Assembly (NCBI RefSeq): GCF_907164555.1
Contig: NZ_CAJQZC010000003.1
Location: 186,001-250,000, forward strand
Direction of reading: 5' to 3'
DNA from: Paraburkholderia saeva
GTDB lineage: Bacteria; Pseudomonadota; Gammaproteobacteria; Burkholderiales; Burkholderiaceae
DNA: 64,000 bases
Below the pieces are notes generated by a model. That model did not search any database. It was given only the letters and a program-made list of their open reading frames with translations, and had not been told where the DNA came from. Of the stretch, positions 17,701 through 28,002 are shown in pieces. Positions within the stretch are counted from its first letter, which is position 1, and the number at the start of each line of letters is the position of its first letter. The translations under genes were made by a program, and so were the position numbers.

Positions 17701-18573
17701 ATGCTGAAGCCCGATGTCGACAGTCTGGTGCCTCACGTCCCCTTCGATCGCCGCACCTTCATCAAAGCCGCACTCGGTACCGGTTTCGCTGCCGCTGTCA
17801 TGCCGGTCTCCGCGCAAACCATCCATACCGGTGACGAAGGGCTCGAAGCCGGTGAAATTGCAGTGCGTTCGGGCGGCACGATCGTACCGGCGTATCGCGC
17901 GCAGCCGAAGGGCAAGACGCATCTGCCGGTGATCATTGTGATCCATGAGATTTTCGGCGTGCACGAGCATATCGCCGACGTCTGTCGCCGCTTTGCCAAG
18001 GCCGGCTACCTTGCGATCGCGCCCAACCTGTACGAACGGGAAGGCGACCCGACGGCGTACACGTCGATCCAGCAGATCAGCGAGAACATCGCGAGCAAGG
18101 TGCCGGACGAGCAGGTCATGAGCGATCTCGACGCAACCGTCGCATGGGCGGGTGAACACGGTGGCGACCTTAAGCGCGTTGGCATCAACGGCTTCTGCTG
18201 GGGTGGCCGGATTGCGTGGCTCTATGCGGAACACAATCCGCGTCTGAAGGCGGCGGTCGTGTGGTACGGACGCGTGGTTGGCACACCGAATGCCGCGCAG
18301 CCGACGAATCCGCTCGATCGCGTCGGCGACCTGCGCGTACCGGTGCTGGGGCTCTTCGGGCTGCAGGACACGAGCATTCCGCAGGACACGCTCGACAAGA
18401 TGAAAGCGGCGATTGCCCAGGGGCCCGAGTCGGCGCGCGGATCGCAGATCGTGGTCTATGACGATGCGGGGCACGCGTTTTTTGCGGACTACCGGCCGAG
18501 CTATCGCAAGGCTGATGCGGAAGATGGCTGGCGCCGTGCATTAGCCTGGTTCAGGCAGCACGGCGTCGCCTGA
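17701..18573 (+). CDS. Tat-exported dienelactone hydrolase family protein
   Basis: A 290-residue alpha/beta hydrolase of the dienelactone hydrolase family. The N terminus carries a twin-arginine signal (DRRTFIKAALGTGFAAAVMPVSA), so it is likely exported folded. The catalytic domain has VIIVIHEIFGVHEHI with the Glu partner, the nucleophile elbow GFCWGGR with Cys in place of Ser, and an Asp/His end (VYDDAGHAFF). Dienelactone hydrolases open the lactone ring in chlorocatechol breakdown, but exported YghX-like members have unknown substrates. Start at 17701 is set by AAGGAG 7 bases upstream. It is separate from the NDH-2 gene by 124 bases. Confidence 0.85.
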   Translation: MLKPDVDSLVPHVPFDRRTFIKAALGTGFAAAVMPVSAQTIHTGDEGLEAGEIAVRSGGTIVPAYRAQPKGKTHLPVIIVIHEIFGVHEHIADVCRRFAKAGYLAIAPNLYEREGDPTAYTSIQQISENIASKVPDEQVMSDLDATVAWAGEHGGDLKRVGINGFCWGGRIAWLYAEHNPRLKAAVVWYGRVVGTPNAAQPTNPLDRVGDLRVPVLGLFGLQDTSIPQDTLDKMKAAIAQGPESARGSQIVVYDDAGHAFFADYRPSYRKADAEDGWRRALAWFRQHGVA

Positions 18574-18600
18574 CAGGCCGCCGTACGGCAACAATCCGCG

Positions 18601-18631
18601 AAAAAGCGCGATTGCTCCGGAGCAATCGCGC
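18601..18631 (-). terminator. Rho-independent terminator for sulfurtransferase gene
   Basis: A perfect 26-base palindrome (GCGCGATTGCTCC then GGAGCAATCGCGC, 18606-18631) is flanked on its left by AAAAA. On the minus strand this reads as stem followed by TTTTT, right after the sulfurtransferase stop. It may also stop the convergent hydrolase transcript. Confidence 0.8.
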
Positions 18632-18643
18632 TTCACGCTTTGG

Positions 18644-19513
18644 TTAAGGATTCGCGCCCGTTGCCACGGGCCGCGACGGATCGGCGACCCACTCGCTCCA
18701 CGAACCGCCATACAGCGATGCGCCGTGCAAACCGGCAATTTCCATCGCCAGCAGGTTGTGACAGGCCGTCACACCCGAGCCGCATTGCAGTACGACACGG
18801 TCGGGTGCCGTCGCGGGCAGCAGCGCGCCGAACTCCTCGCGCAGTGAATGCGCCGGCTTGAAGCGGCCGTCGGCCGTGAGGTTGTCCTTGAAGAAGCGGT
18901 TCAGCGCGCCGGGAATGTGGCCGCCGACAGGGTCGATCGTTTCGTTTTCGCCGCGATACCGGTCGGGCGCACGGGCGTCGACCACCATCAGTTCACGCGA
19001 AATCAGGTTGCGCTGGATCGCCTGCGCGTCGGTCGTCACCGCCAGCGGCGCGCCGGCCGTGAAATTACCCTTCGTTGTTGCCGGCACATCCTTCGTCAGC
19101 GGTTGACCCGCCGCCTGCCAGGCCTCGAGGCCGCCGTCGAGTACCGCGACCGAATCGTGCCCGACCCAGCGCAGCAGCCACCACAGACGCGCGGCGTACA
19201 TCCCGCCCTGAGCGTCGTATGCGACGACCTGCTTGCCGTTCGTGAGTCCGTGCGCGGCGAATGTTTCGACGAGCTTCGCGCGATCCGGTAGTGGATGGCG
19301 TCCGTTGGTGCCCGTCTTTGGCCCGGACAGGTCGCGATCGAGATGCAGATACTGCGCGCCGGGGATGTGTCCTTCGGCATAGGCCGTTTCGCCCGCGGCC
19401 GTATCGGCGAGATCGAAGCGGCAATCGAAGACCAGCACGCTGTCCGGCGCGGCGGCTAGCCGTTCCGCAAGATTCGTGGCGGATATGAGCGTGGTGTAGT
19501 GAGTGTGGGGCAT
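18644..19513 (-). CDS. sseA: 3-mercaptopyruvate/thiosulfate sulfurtransferase
   Basis: A 289-residue two-domain rhodanese that transfers a sulfane sulfur from 3-mercaptopyruvate or thiosulfate to an acceptor. The N-terminal inactive domain contains VLVFDCRFDL and AEGHIPGAQYLHLDRDLSG. The C-terminal domain has VVDARAPDRYRGENETIDPVGGHIPGALN and the active-site loop CGSGVTAC with Cys244. The CGSGVT loop points to the mercaptopyruvate-preferring SseA type rather than the CRKGV(T) type. It is a single gene with a strong terminator just past its stop. Confidence 0.88.
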   Translation of the reverse strand: MPHTHYTTLISATNLAERLAAAPDSVLVFDCRFDLADTAAGETAYAEGHIPGAQYLHLDRDLSGPKTGTNGRHPLPDRAKLVETFAAHGLTNGKQVVAYDAQGGMYAARLWWLLRWVGHDSVAVLDGGLEAWQAAGQPLTKDVPATTKGNFTAGAPLAVTTDAQAIQRNLISRELMVVDARAPDRYRGENETIDPVGGHIPGALNRFFKDNLTADGRFKPAHSLREEFGALLPATAPDRVVLQCGSGVTACHNLLAMEIAGLHGASLYGGSWSEWVADPSRPVATGANP

Positions 19514-19567
19514 GACAGCTCCTGAGACTGGCGATTCCGGCGCGGCCGGCTGACGTTTCTAGTCTAA

Positions 19568-19597
19568 ACAAAAAAAGACGGGCCGAAGCCCGTCTTT
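19568..19597 (-). terminator. Rho-independent terminator for Rieske oxygenase gene
   Basis: On the minus strand, AAAGACGGGC-TTCG-GCCCGTCTTT is followed by a further run of T and lies 40 bases past the stop at 19638. It cleanly separates this gene from the sulfurtransferase gene downstream. Confidence 0.85.
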
Positions 19598-19637
19598 CCG
19601 TCGATTCGCGTAGCGTAGCCCGAAGGCCGGCCGTTCG

Positions 19638-20744
19638 TCATATCGCGCCGAGTTCGCGGCGCACGAATTCGTGGAAGTGCTGCATGCCATCTTCCATCGG
19701 GCTCTGATACGGGCCGACCTGCGATTCTCCGCGTTCCATCAGCGCACGACGCCCGGCGTCCATGCGTTCGGCGATTTCATCGTCTTCGCGGGCCGTTTCC
19801 ATATAGGCGGCGCGCTCGGCTTCAACGAATTCACGTTCGAAGAGCGCGATTTCTTCAGGGTAATAGAACTCGACGACATTCGTGGTTTTCTGCGGACCGC
19901 GCGGAATCAGCCACGACACGACCAGCACGTGCGGATACCACTCGATCATGATGCCCGGGTAGTACACCATCCAGATCGCGCCGAATTCCGGCGGCGTGCC
20001 GTTACGGAAGCGCAGCACCTCGTCGTGCCACTTGCGGTACGTCGGGCTGCCCGGTTGCTCCAGATCCTTGTGGACGCCGACCGTCTGCACGCTATACCAC
20101 TCGCCGAATTCCCACGTCAGGTCGTCGCACGAGACGAAGCTGCCAAGACCCGGATGGAACGGCGCGACGTGGTAATCCTCCAGATAGACCTCGATGAAGG
20201 TCTTCCAGTTGTAGTTGCACTCGTGGACTTCGACGTGGTCGAACATGAAGCCCGAAAAGTCGAAATGCTGTTTTGTGCCGAGCCGCGCCAGATCTTTCGC
20301 GACGTCGCGCCCCTGCGACTCGAACAGCAGGCCCTGCCAGTTCTGTAGCGGCGTGGCGCCGAGATTCAGGCAGGGATTGTCAGCAAAATGGGGGGCGCCG
20401 AGGAGTTGACCGTTCAGGTCATACGTCCAGCGATGCAGGGGGCAGACGATGTTCTCCGCCTGGCCGCGGCCGTTGAGCATGATCGCCTGGCGGTGGCGGC
20501 AGACGTTCGACAGCAGTTCGACCCGCGACTGCTGGTTACGGACGAGCACGCGCCCCTCGCTCTCGCTGGGCAAGGCAAAATAATTCCCCGCTTCGGGCAC
20601 CATGAGATCGTGGCCGATGTAACGAGGACCTTTCCTGAAAAGGGTGTCGATTTCGCGCGTAAGAAGCGCTTCGTCAAAGTAAGCCGTGACTGGCAACTGG
20701 CTGTGAACAGACTTCAGCTGCAATGCATTGCTCAGATTGGACAT
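19638..20744 (-). CDS. Orphan Rieske non-heme iron oxygenase alpha subunit
   Basis: A 368-residue aromatic-ring-hydroxylating-type oxygenase. The Rieske [2Fe-2S] ligands are C82, H84, C101 and H104 (VCRHRQ...CPLHRW). The mononuclear iron site is visible in NWKTFIEVYLEDYHVAPFHPG (H192, H197). The residue three before the first iron His, which carries electrons between the centres, is Glu189 rather than the usual Asp. That substitution is seen in the carnitine/betaine-type oxygenases. No ferredoxin, reductase or beta subunit gene is nearby. Start at 20744 has a GGGAG ribosome binding site. It is divergent from xseB-ispA-dxs; the substrate is unknown. Confidence 0.83.
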   Translation of the reverse strand: MSNLSNALQLKSVHSQLPVTAYFDEALLTREIDTLFRKGPRYIGHDLMVPEAGNYFALPSESEGRVLVRNQQSRVELLSNVCRHRQAIMLNGRGQAENIVCPLHRWTYDLNGQLLGAPHFADNPCLNLGATPLQNWQGLLFESQGRDVAKDLARLGTKQHFDFSGFMFDHVEVHECNYNWKTFIEVYLEDYHVAPFHPGLGSFVSCDDLTWEFGEWYSVQTVGVHKDLEQPGSPTYRKWHDEVLRFRNGTPPEFGAIWMVYYPGIMIEWYPHVLVVSWLIPRGPQKTTNVVEFYYPEEIALFEREFVEAERAAYMETAREDDEIAERMDAGRRALMERGESQVGPYQSPMEDGMQHFHEFVRRELGAI

Positions 20745-21020
20745 TCCCACTCCCGATGAAAACGTGAAAGCAGTGAACAACCCAACCATCGAAGATTCGA
20801 TTTAGGGAGCCCGCAATTATACCCGTTTCCCCTTTCATGGGGCGCTTAAGTGCCTGATTTGGGTCAAAATTGTTACGAAACCTGCCGATTTTGCCGTGCA
20901 GTCGACCGCTTTTTTTCTATTGGGTGCAAGCTGTCGGCTGGTTGACGTGCGGGGGCGATCAGGTCGGGTTTTGCGCTTTTGCCGTAGAATGTCCGACTTG
21001 TTTTAATTTTGCGACGACCC

Positions 21021-21329
21021 ATGGCGAAGACCGCACCGAACGACACCGCTGCAGCATCTGCGCAGGACGCAAGCGGCGTGCCGCTGCCTGAAAACTACGA
21101 GGCAGCGGTGGCGGAACTGGAAGGCCTTGTCGGTCGCATGGAAGGCGGCAGTCTGAGCCTCGAGGAATCGCTGTCCGCCTACCGGCGTGGCGCGGCACTC
21201 GTGGCCTTCTGCCAGCAACAACTGGAAAAGGTCGAGCAGCAGGTTCGCGTTCTCGATGGCGAGACGCTCAAGCCCCTGCCGACGAACGCCGCAGGCACAG
21301 CCGCTGGGGAGAGCGGAGACGACCTATGA
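21021..21329 (+). CDS. xseB: Exodeoxyribonuclease VII small subunit
   Basis: A 102-residue protein matching the small subunit of exonuclease VII, which degrades single-stranded DNA together with XseA. The family core is NYEAAVAELEGLVGRMEGGSLSLEESLSAYRRGAALVAFCQQQLEKVEQQV. An Ala/Thr-rich N-terminal tail of about 22 residues and a short Gly/Asp tail flank it. Its stop overlaps the ispA start by 4 bases, so it heads a translationally coupled xseB-ispA-dxs operon, a common bacterial arrangement. Confidence 0.93.
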   Translation: MAKTAPNDTAAASAQDASGVPLPENYEAAVAELEGLVGRMEGGSLSLEESLSAYRRGAALVAFCQQQLEKVEQQVRVLDGETLKPLPTNAAGTAAGESGDDL

Positions 21330-22207
21330 CTTTCGAACAATGGATGCGCTCGGTACTCGATCGCGTCGAGACGGCACTCGATCATTACCTGCCGGCACAA
21401 ACGACCGAACCCGCCACGCTTCACGAAGCGATGCGCTATGCCGTGCTGGGCGGCGGCAAGCGGGTGCGTCCGCTGCTCGTGCATGCGGCCGGCGAACTGA
21501 CGGATGCGCGTCCCGAATGCCTCGATGCGGCGGCGTGCGCGCTCGAAATGATCCACGTCTATTCGCTCGTGCACGACGACATGCCGTGCATGGACGACGA
21601 TGCATTGCGTCGCGGCAAGCCCACGGTACACGTCCAGTATGACGAACCGACGGCACTCCTCGTCGGCGACGCACTCCAGTCGCAGGCTTTCGTCACGCTG
21701 ACGGACGCCGTAGTAGCCCCTCTTCAGCAGGCGGCGCTGGTGCGCGAACTGGCGCTCGCGAGCGGCTCGATCGGCATGGCCGGCGGCCAGGCGATCGATC
21801 TGGCGAGCGTCGGCCACACGCTGACGCGTGCGCAGCTCGAAACGATGCACCGCATGAAGACGGGCGCGCTGCTGCGCGCTTCGGTACGCATGGGCGCGCT
21901 GGCGGGCACGACGCCGTCGGCGGATGCAATGAACTCGCTGGATGTATATGCAGCAGCTGTGGGCCTGGCGTTTCAGGTCGTCGATGACATTCTCGATGTG
22001 ACGACCGATTCCGCCACGCTCGGTAAAACCGCCGGTAAGGACGCGAAGGACGGCAAGCCGACCTACGTGTCGATTATCGGGCTCGACGCGTCGCGTGCGC
22101 TTGCCGCACAGCTGCGCACGGACGCCCATAACGCGCTCGCGCCATTCGGCGCGCGCGCGCAGCGTCTGGCCGAGCTCGCTGACCTGGTCGTTGACCGGGT
22201 GAGTTAA
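21326..22207 (+). CDS. ispA: Farnesyl/geranyl diphosphate synthase
   Basis: This enzyme condenses IPP with DMAPP and GPP to give farnesyl diphosphate for ubiquinone, undecaprenyl and hopanoid synthesis. The 293-residue protein has the first Asp-rich motif in [16 protein letters not shown] and the second in [11 protein letters not shown], plus [11 protein letters not shown] and [11 protein letters not shown]. Size and motifs fit bacterial short-chain IspA. It overlaps xseB by 4 bases and lies 88 bases before dxs, placing the first and a later isoprenoid step in one operon. Confidence 0.94.
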   Translation: MTFEQWMRSVLDRVETALDHYLPAQTTEPATLHEAMRYAVLGGGKRVRPLLVHAAGELTDARPECLDAAACALEMIHVYSLVHDDMPCMDDDALRRGKPTVHVQYDEPTALLVGDALQSQAFVTLTDAVVAPLQQAALVRELALASGSIGMAGGQAIDLASVGHTLTRAQLETMHRMKTGALLRASVRMGALAGTTPSADAMNSLDVYAAAVGLAFQVVDDILDVTTDSATLGKTAGKDAKDGKPTYVSIIGLDASRALAAQLRTDAHNALAPFGARAQRLAELADLVVDRVS

Positions 22208-22295
22208 AAACGCGAAAGCCCGCCGCCGCGCACGATTTACTCCCGGTGCGCGTTACGAAGTGCGGGCGCGTAAGTTTTCCTACAATGGAACGACG

Positions 22296-24194
22296 ATGTA
22301 CGACTTGCTGAAAACCATCGACGACCCGGCAGCCTTGCGCCGCCTCGATCGCCGCCAATTGCAACCGCTCGCAGACGAGCTGCGTGCCTTCGTGCTCGAC
22401 AGCGTCTCGAAGACGGGCGGCCACCTGTCGTCCAATCTCGGGACGGTCGAACTGACCATCGCGCTGCATTACGTGTTCGACACGCCGCGCGATCGCATCG
22501 TCTGGGACGTCGGTCATCAGACCTATCCGCACAAGATCCTGACGGGGCGCCGCGACCAGATGCATTCGCTGCGTCAGCAAGGCGGCATCTCGGGTTTCCC
22601 GAAGCGCGACGAGTCGGAATACGACACGTTCGGCACGGCCCACTCGAGCACGTCGATTTCGGCTGCGCTCGGCATGGCGATCGCGAGCAAGCTGCAGGGC
22701 GACAACCGCATGGGCATCGCCGTGATCGGCGACGGCGCGATGACGGCCGGCATGGCGTTCGAAGCGATGAACAATGCGGGCGTCGAAGACGACGTGCCGC
22801 TTCTCGTCATCCTGAACGACAACGACATGTCGATTTCGCCGCCGGTCGGCGCGCTGAACCGCCATCTGGCGCGTCTGATGTCGGGCCGCTTCTACGCCGC
22901 CGCGCGCGCGGGCGTCGAGCGTGTTCTGCGCGTTGCGCCGCCGATGCTCGATCTCGCCCGCAAGCTCGAAGAGCACGCGAAGGGCATGATCGTGCCGGCC
23001 ACGCTTTTCGAAGAATTCGGCTTCAACTACATCGGTCCGATCGACGGTCACGATCTCGATTCGCTGATCCCGACGCTGCAGAACATCAAGGAACTGCGCG
23101 GCCCGCAATTCCTGCACGTCGTGACGAAGAAGGGCCAGGGCTACAAGCTCGCCGAAGCGGATCCGGTGCTGTATCACGGCCCGGGCAAGTTCAATCCGGC
23201 CGAAGGTATCAAGCCGTCCGCCACGCCCGCCAAAAAGACCTACACGCAGGTGTTCGGCGAATGGCTGTGCGACGCGGCCGAGCTCGACGCACGTGTCGTC
23301 GGCATCACGCCGGCCATGCGTGAAGGCTCCGGCATGGTGGAGTTCGAGAAGCGCTTCCCCGATCGCTATTTCGACGTCGGCATCGCCGAGCAGCACGCGG
23401 TGACGTTCGCGGGCGGTCTGGCCGCGGACGGCATGAAGCCGGTCGTCGCGATCTATTCGACGTTCCTGCAACGCGCATACGACCAGCTGATCCACGACGT
23501 CGCGCTGCAGAACCTGCCGGTGGTCTTCGCGATCGACCGCGCGGGCCTCGTCGGCGCCGATGGCGCGACGCATGCGGGTGCATACGATATCGCGTTCATG
23601 CGCTGCATCCCGAACATGACGGTGATGACGCCTTCGGACGAAAACGAGTCCCGTCAGATGCTGTACACGGCGCTGCAACAGCCGAATCCGACGGCCGTGC
23701 GTTATCCGCGTGGCGCGGGCACGGGCGTGGCGACCGTCAGGCAGATGGCCGCGATTCCGCTCGGCAAGGGCGAGATCCGTCGCGAGACGTCGCAGCCGGC
23801 CGGCAAGCGGATTGCAATTCTGGCGTTCGGCACGATGGTCGCGCCTTCGCTCGTGGCTGCCGAAGAGATCGACGCCACCGTCGCGAACATGCGTTTCGTG
23901 AAGCCGCTCGACGCCGAACTGGTTCGCAAGCTCGCCGAAACGCACGATGCGATCGTTACGGTCGAGGAAGGCTGTGTGATGGGCGGCGCGGGCTCGGCCT
24001 GCGTGGAAGCCCTCCTTGAGAGCGGGGTTATCAGGCCCGTTCTACAATTGGGTCTGCCTGACCGTTTCATCGATCACGGCGATCCGGCGAAACTGCTGTC
24101 GCAATGTGGTCTCGATGGCGCGGGCATCGCGAAGTCGATCCGCGAGCGCTTCCTGGATCACGCCGCCGGCAAATCGGTCAAGCGCGTCGCGTGA
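22296..24194 (+). CDS. dxs: 1-deoxy-D-xylulose-5-phosphate synthase
   Basis: DXS joins pyruvate and glyceraldehyde 3-phosphate, using thiamine diphosphate, in the first step of the MEP isoprenoid pathway. The 632-residue protein shows the N-terminal GGHLSSNLG motif, the ThDP motif [18 protein letters not shown]...LNDND, and [14 protein letters not shown]. The transketolase-like middle has [18 protein letters not shown] and [15 protein letters not shown], with a C-terminal domain after it. The start at 22296 ([11 protein letters not shown]) agrees with the family; a nearby ATG at 22285 is out of frame. Last gene of the xseB-ispA-dxs operon. Confidence 0.96.
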   Translation: MYDLLKTIDDPAALRRLDRRQLQPLADELRAFVLDSVSKTGGHLSSNLGTVELTIALHYVFDTPRDRIVWDVGHQTYPHKILTGRRDQMHSLRQQGGISGFPKRDESEYDTFGTAHSSTSISAALGMAIASKLQGDNRMGIAVIGDGAMTAGMAFEAMNNAGVEDDVPLLVILNDNDMSISPPVGALNRHLARLMSGRFYAAARAGVERVLRVAPPMLDLARKLEEHAKGMIVPATLFEEFGFNYIGPIDGHDLDSLIPTLQNIKELRGPQFLHVVTKKGQGYKLAEADPVLYHGPGKFNPAEGIKPSATPAKKTYTQVFGEWLCDAAELDARVVGITPAMREGSGMVEFEKRFPDRYFDVGIAEQHAVTFAGGLAADGMKPVVAIYSTFLQRAYDQLIHDVALQNLPVVFAIDRAGLVGADGATHAGAYDIAFMRCIPNMTVMTPSDENESRQMLYTALQQPNPTAVRYPRGAGTGVATVRQMAAIPLGKGEIRRETSQPAGKRIAILAFGTMVAPSLVAAEEIDATVANMRFVKPLDAELVRKLAETHDAIVTVEEGCVMGGAGSACVEALLESGVIRPVLQLGLPDRFIDHGDPAKLLSQCGLDGAGIAKSIRERFLDHAAGKSVKRVA

Positions 24195-24328
24195 TACGGC
24201 TGCCGTCCTGAGACGGCGATTTCCCTTCAGACGAACCGGCGGGCCACGCGGCCCGTCGCGCAGCGCCGGCGGCTTGCCGGCGTATGCGGTTGCGCGAATC
24301 GATGCGTGCAACCCGCGAGGACAAGAAT

Positions 24329-25138
24329 ATGAATCAGATGAATCCCGCTTTCGTGATGCCTGACGTGCAGAGTACTGTCGATACGCGTCAGATCGCGATC
24401 CAGCGCGTGGGCGTGAAAGCAGTGCGCTATCCGCTGACCGTGCGCACGTCGCGCGGCGACGCCCAGCCGACGATCGGCACGTGGAACCTCGACGTTCATC
24501 TGCCGGCGGAAGTCAAAGGCACCCACATGTCCCGCTTCGTCGCGCTGCTCGAAGAGAACGGGGCACCGCTCGACACGGCCGCGTTCCGCGCGATGCTGGC
24601 AGCGATGCTGGAAAAACTCGAAGCCGAAGCAGGCCGCATCGAGGTGTCGTTTGCCTACTTCGTGAACAAGACCGCGCCGGTGTCGGGTGTCGAAAGCCTG
24701 CTCGATTACGATGTGACGCTGACGGGCGAGGTGCGCAATGGTGCGACGCGTCTCTTCCTGAAAGTGCTGGTGCCGGTCACGAGCCTGTGCCCGTGCTCGA
24801 AGAAGATCTCGCAGTACGGCGCACACAACCAGCGCTCGCACGTGACGATCAACGTCGAGCTCGCGGATGATGTGCCGGTGGAAGACCTGATCCGTATCGC
24901 GGAAGAAGAAGCATCGTGCGAACTGTGGGGCTTGCTGAAGCGCCCCGACGAGAAGTTCGTCACCGAGCGGGCCTACGAAAATCCAAAATTTGTCGAAGAC
25001 CTGGTGCGCGATGTGGCGCAACGTCTGAACGCGGATGCACGGATCGTCGCGTACGTGCTCGAAGCCGAGAATTTCGAGTCGATCCACAATCACAGCGCGT
25101 ATGCGTTGATCGAGAACGACAAGCGCGCCGCGCGATAA
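24329..25138 (+). CDS. folE2: GTP cyclohydrolase FolE2 (type IB)
   Basis: FolE2 converts GTP to 7,8-dihydroneopterin triphosphate, the entry step to folate. It is structurally distinct from FolE and can work with metals other than zinc. The 269-residue protein has the family-typical MPDVQ N terminus, [13 protein letters not shown], and [25 protein letters not shown] with the metal-binding Cys. Next come [37 protein letters not shown] and [13 protein letters not shown]. Start at 24329 follows GAGGA with 8-base spacing. It is 134 bases past dxs and ends at a good terminator. Confidence 0.93.
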   Translation: MNQMNPAFVMPDVQSTVDTRQIAIQRVGVKAVRYPLTVRTSRGDAQPTIGTWNLDVHLPAEVKGTHMSRFVALLEENGAPLDTAAFRAMLAAMLEKLEAEAGRIEVSFAYFVNKTAPVSGVESLLDYDVTLTGEVRNGATRLFLKVLVPVTSLCPCSKKISQYGAHNQRSHVTINVELADDVPVEDLIRIAEEEASCELWGLLKRPDEKFVTERAYENPKFVEDLVRDVAQRLNADARIVAYVLEAENFESIHNHSAYALIENDKRAAR

Positions 25139-25172
25139 GTCGATAAGCATCGCGCCTGCGCTGAATGACAGA

Positions 25173-25196
25173 ACGGCCGCTGATGCGGCCGTTTTT
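25173..25196 (+). terminator. Rho-independent terminator after folE2
   Basis: ACGGCCGC-TGAT-GCGGCCGT is followed by TTTTT, 35 bases past the folE2 stop and before the convergent tsaD gene. A classic intrinsic terminator. Confidence 0.85.
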
Positions 25197-25225
25197 GCTT
25201 GTGCTGCGCGTTGCGAGCGGCGGCG

Positions 25226-26257
25226 TTACTGACGGGCCAGCGACGCCAGATCCCAGCGCGGCTTCACGGTGAACGCATAGTCCTTGCCCGCCTGTTCGGG
25301 CCAGCGCTGCAGACGCAACGCGCCCGCGAGCGCGATCATCGCGCCGTTATCGGTGCAGAGCGCAAGATCCGGATAGTGCACTTCGAAGCCGCGCTTTTTC
25401 GCGGCGGCCGAGAGCGCCTCGCGCAGTTGCCGGTTCGCGCCGACGCCGCCTGCCACGACGAGCCGCTTGAGCTTCGTCTGCCTGAGCGCCGCCAGCGATT
25501 TCGCCGCGAGCACATCAACGGCCGCATCGACGAAACCGCGCGCCAGGTCCGCCTTGGCCTGCTCGCAGATGTTGGCGCCGCCCAGCTTTTTCGTGTGCGT
25601 CAGGACCGCGGTTTTCAGGCCGCTGAAACTGAAGTCGAGGTCGCCGGAATGCAGCATCGGGCGCGGCAGCGAAACCGCGCCCGGCGTGCCGAACTCGGCC
25701 ATGCGCGACACTTCCGGTCCGCCCGGATAGCCGAGGCCGAGCAGCTTTGCGGTTTTATCGAAGGCTTCGCCCGCGGCGTCGTCGAGCGTTTCGCCCAGCG
25801 TTTCGTACTCGCCGACGTCAGTCACGCGCATCAACTGCGTATGTCCGCCCGACACCAGCAGCGCGACGAACGGAAACGGCGGCGGTTCGTCCACCAGCAG
25901 CGGCGAGAGCAGATGCCCTTCGAGATGGTGAATGCCGATCGTCGGGCGATCCCACGCCATCGCGAGCGCGTTGGCGATGCTCGCGCCGACCAGCAGCGCG
26001 CCGGCGAGCCCCGGCCCCTGGGTATAGGCGATCGCATCGATTTCGGTACGCGCCGTGCCGGCCCGTTCGAGCACCTCTTCGAGGAGCGGCAGCGCGCGAC
26101 GGATGTGGTCGCGCGAAGCCAGTTCCGGCACGACGCCGCCGTATTCGCGATGCATGGCGATCTGCGAATGCAGCGCGTGCGCGAGGAGGCCGCGCTCTGT
26201 GTCGTGGAGCGCGAGACCAGTTTCGTCGCAGGAGCTTTCGATGCCGAGAACGAGCAT
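25226..26257 (-). CDS. tsaD: tRNA N6-threonylcarbamoyladenosine transferase TsaD
   Basis: TsaD transfers the threonylcarbamoyl group to A37 of tRNAs that read ANN codons, working with TsaB, TsaE and TsaC. The 343-residue protein begins [17 protein letters not shown]. It carries the metal-binding [12 protein letters not shown], the sugar-kinase-like [15 protein letters not shown] loop, [32 protein letters not shown], and [14 protein letters not shown]. It is complete. The Met at 26257 is the family start; the upstream 34 residues of the longer frame do not belong. It reads toward folE2 and is divergent from the BaiN-type gene. Confidence 0.96.
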   Translation of the reverse strand: MLVLGIESSCDETGLALHDTERGLLAHALHSQIAMHREYGGVVPELASRDHIRRALPLLEEVLERAGTARTEIDAIAYTQGPGLAGALLVGASIANALAMAWDRPTIGIHHLEGHLLSPLLVDEPPPFPFVALLVSGGHTQLMRVTDVGEYETLGETLDDAAGEAFDKTAKLLGLGYPGGPEVSRMAEFGTPGAVSLPRPMLHSGDLDFSFSGLKTAVLTHTKKLGGANICEQAKADLARGFVDAAVDVLAAKSLAALRQTKLKRLVVAGGVGANRQLREALSAAAKKRGFEVHYPDLALCTDNGAMIALAGALRLQRWPEQAGKDYAFTVKPRWDLASLARQ

Positions 26258-26358
26258 GATTCGGGGGGAGTGGCCGGGCGCCGCGAAGGCGTCCGAAAGG
26301 TAAAGGCAAGCCTCAAAGTATAGCAGCCACGGCAAGCGGGCGAAGGGCGGCAGGTACA

Positions 26359-27585
26359 ATGCGCGCCATGGAATCCTTCGATATTGCGGTTATCGGCGCG
26401 GGCGCGGCGGGCATGATGTGCGCGGCAGTGGCCGGGCAACTCGGTCGGCGCGTCGTGCTGATCGACCACGCGCCGCGCCTCGCGGAAAAAATCCGCATTT
26501 CCGGCGGCGGCCGGTGCAACTTCACGAACCTGTACGCCGGACCGGCCAATTACCTGTCGGCGAATCCGCATTTCTGCCGCTCGGCGCTCGCGCGCTATAC
26601 GCCGCGGGACTTCATGGCGCTCCTCAAGCGCCACCGCGTCACGTGGCACGAAAAGCACAAGGGCCAGCTGTTCTGCGACCAGTCGAGCGAAGCGGTCATC
26701 GATGTGCTCAAGCACGAATGCGATGCCGGCAATGTGGCGTGGCGCCGTCCGCTCGCCGTCGAACAGGTGAGGCACGATGCTGCCGCCGGCTTCACGCTGG
26801 ACACCCACGCCGGGCCGATCCGCACCCGCGCCGTCATAGTGGCGACGGGCGGCCTGTCGATTCCGAAGATCGGCGCCACGGATTTCGCCTATCGCCTTGC
26901 GAAGCAGTTCGGTCACAAGCTGATCGACACGCGCCCGGCGCTCGTGCCGCTGACGTTCGCCGCCGACGACTGGGCGCCGTTTTCGGCGCTGTCGGGCGTC
27001 TCGCTGGAAGTCCAGCTGGCAACCGGCAACAAAAAGACAGGCAGTGAGTTCGTCGAAGATCTGCTGCTCACCCATCGCGGGCTGTCGGGGCCGGGCGTCC
27101 TGCAGATTTCGAGCTACTGGCAGCCGGGCGAGCCGATCCACGTGAACCTGCTGCCTGACCGGGACGCCACGACGGCGTTGCTGGAAGCCAAGACCGGCAC
27201 GAAGCGCCAGATCGCGAATCTGCTTGCCGAGTGGGTGCCGACGCGCCTTGCGCACGTCTGGCTGGAGACGCACGCCATTCCGGCCGAGGCGCGCATCGCC
27301 GATCTGCCGGACAAAACGCTGCGCCGGATCGGTGAGGCGCTTTCCCGCTGGACGCTCACCCCGAACGGCACCGAAGGCTATCGCAAGGCCGAGGTCACCC
27401 GCGGCGGCATCGACACGCGCGAGCTGTCTTCGGCGACGATGATGAGCGCGCGCGTGCCCGGACTGTACTTCATTGGCGAGGCCGTGGACGTCACGGGCTG
27501 GCTTGGCGGCTACAACTTCCAGTGGGCGTGGGCATCGGGCGTGGCGGCCGGCCAGGCGGCCGCGGAGCAGGTTTTGGGGGCTTGA
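26359..27585 (+). CDS. BaiN/HI0933-family FAD-dependent oxidoreductase
   Basis: A 408-residue flavoprotein of the HI0933/BaiN family (NAD(P)/FAD-dependent, function mostly unproven in proteobacteria). It has an N-terminal FAD site [18 protein letters not shown], the family signature [54 protein letters not shown], and the C-terminal [16 protein letters not shown]...[30 protein letters not shown] codons at 26359 and 26368 are both possible; the first has a GAAGGG/AGG stretch upstream. It precedes rpsU, whose own promoter lies just after its stop. Confidence 0.87.
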   Translation: MRAMESFDIAVIGAGAAGMMCAAVAGQLGRRVVLIDHAPRLAEKIRISGGGRCNFTNLYAGPANYLSANPHFCRSALARYTPRDFMALLKRHRVTWHEKHKGQLFCDQSSEAVIDVLKHECDAGNVAWRRPLAVEQVRHDAAAGFTLDTHAGPIRTRAVIVATGGLSIPKIGATDFAYRLAKQFGHKLIDTRPALVPLTFAADDWAPFSALSGVSLEVQLATGNKKTGSEFVEDLLLTHRGLSGPGVLQISSYWQPGEPIHVNLLPDRDATTALLEAKTGTKRQIANLLAEWVPTRLAHVWLETHAIPAEARIADLPDKTLRRIGEALSRWTLTPNGTEGYRKAEVTRGGIDTRELSSATMMSARVPGLYFIGEAVDVTGWLGGYNFQWAWASGVAAGQAAAEQVLGA

Positions 27586-27612
27586 CGGCGCCGTGTGTTT
27601 GTGCGAAACGTC

Positions 27613-27621
27613 TGCTATAAT
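27613..27621 (+). promoter_or_regulatory. Extended -10 promoter of rpsU
   Basis: TGC followed by the consensus TATAAT (27616-27621) lies 33 bases before the rpsU start. There is no convincing -35 at 17 bases. This extended -10 form is repeated exactly (TGCTATAAT) before rpoD in the same block. Confidence 0.55.
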
Positions 27622-27653
27622 CCTCAACCTTTGCAAAGCTCCGTTATTGAAAA

Positions 27654-27866
27654 ATGACGACCATCCGCGTAAAAGATAACGAGCCCTTCGAAGTCGCCAT
27701 GCGCCGGTTCAAGCGCACGATCGAGAAGAACGGGCTCCTGACCGAACTTCGGGCGCGCGAGTTTTACGAAAAGCCAACGGCAGAACGCAAGCGCATGAAG
27801 GCGGCCGCGGTCAAACGCCACTTCAAACGTCTGCGCAGCCAGATGCTGCCCAGGAAGCTTTACTGA
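27654..27866 (+). CDS. rpsU: 30S ribosomal protein S21
   Basis: A 70-residue, highly basic ribosomal protein that helps the 30S subunit engage mRNA. The sequence runs [21 protein letters not shown] and continues through [24 protein letters not shown] to RKLY, matching S21 along its whole length. It is the first gene of the macromolecular synthesis block (rpsU, yqeY, dnaG, rpoD). A terminator-like hairpin follows it, which fits the known uneven expression of these genes. Confidence 0.97.
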   Translation: MTTIRVKDNEPFEVAMRRFKRTIEKNGLLTELRAREFYEKPTAERKRMKAAAVKRHFKRLRSQMLPRKLY

Positions 27867-28002
27867 TTCCCCGTCCACCGCAGTCGCTTTGAGCGCCGTA
27901 GCGGGCAACCGGCGATGACATCCCGCTGATGTCGTCGCAAGCGGAAAAACCAGGCCGCGAGGCCGCACCGGTGAGGCCGCATCCATTACGCGAATTCGCG
28001 AC

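Noticed and set aside
20942..20988. Sigma-70 promoter (TTGACG ... TAGAAT) before xseB
   Set aside because: The two hexamers are about 37 bases apart, far outside the normal 16-18 base spacing.
22074..23945. 623-codon open frame antisense to dxs
   Set aside because: It lies wholly opposite a strongly conserved gene and has the Arg-rich composition of antisense frames in GC-rich DNA.
27582..27621. TTGACG as the -35 of the rpsU promoter
   Set aside because: Spacing to the TATAAT is 28 bases; the extended -10 alone is the better reading.
25831..27636. 601-codon frame antisense to the BaiN-type gene running into tsaD
   Set aside because: Its C-terminal part is the tsaD sequence in a wrong frame and the rest mirrors the flavoprotein gene; no independent motif.
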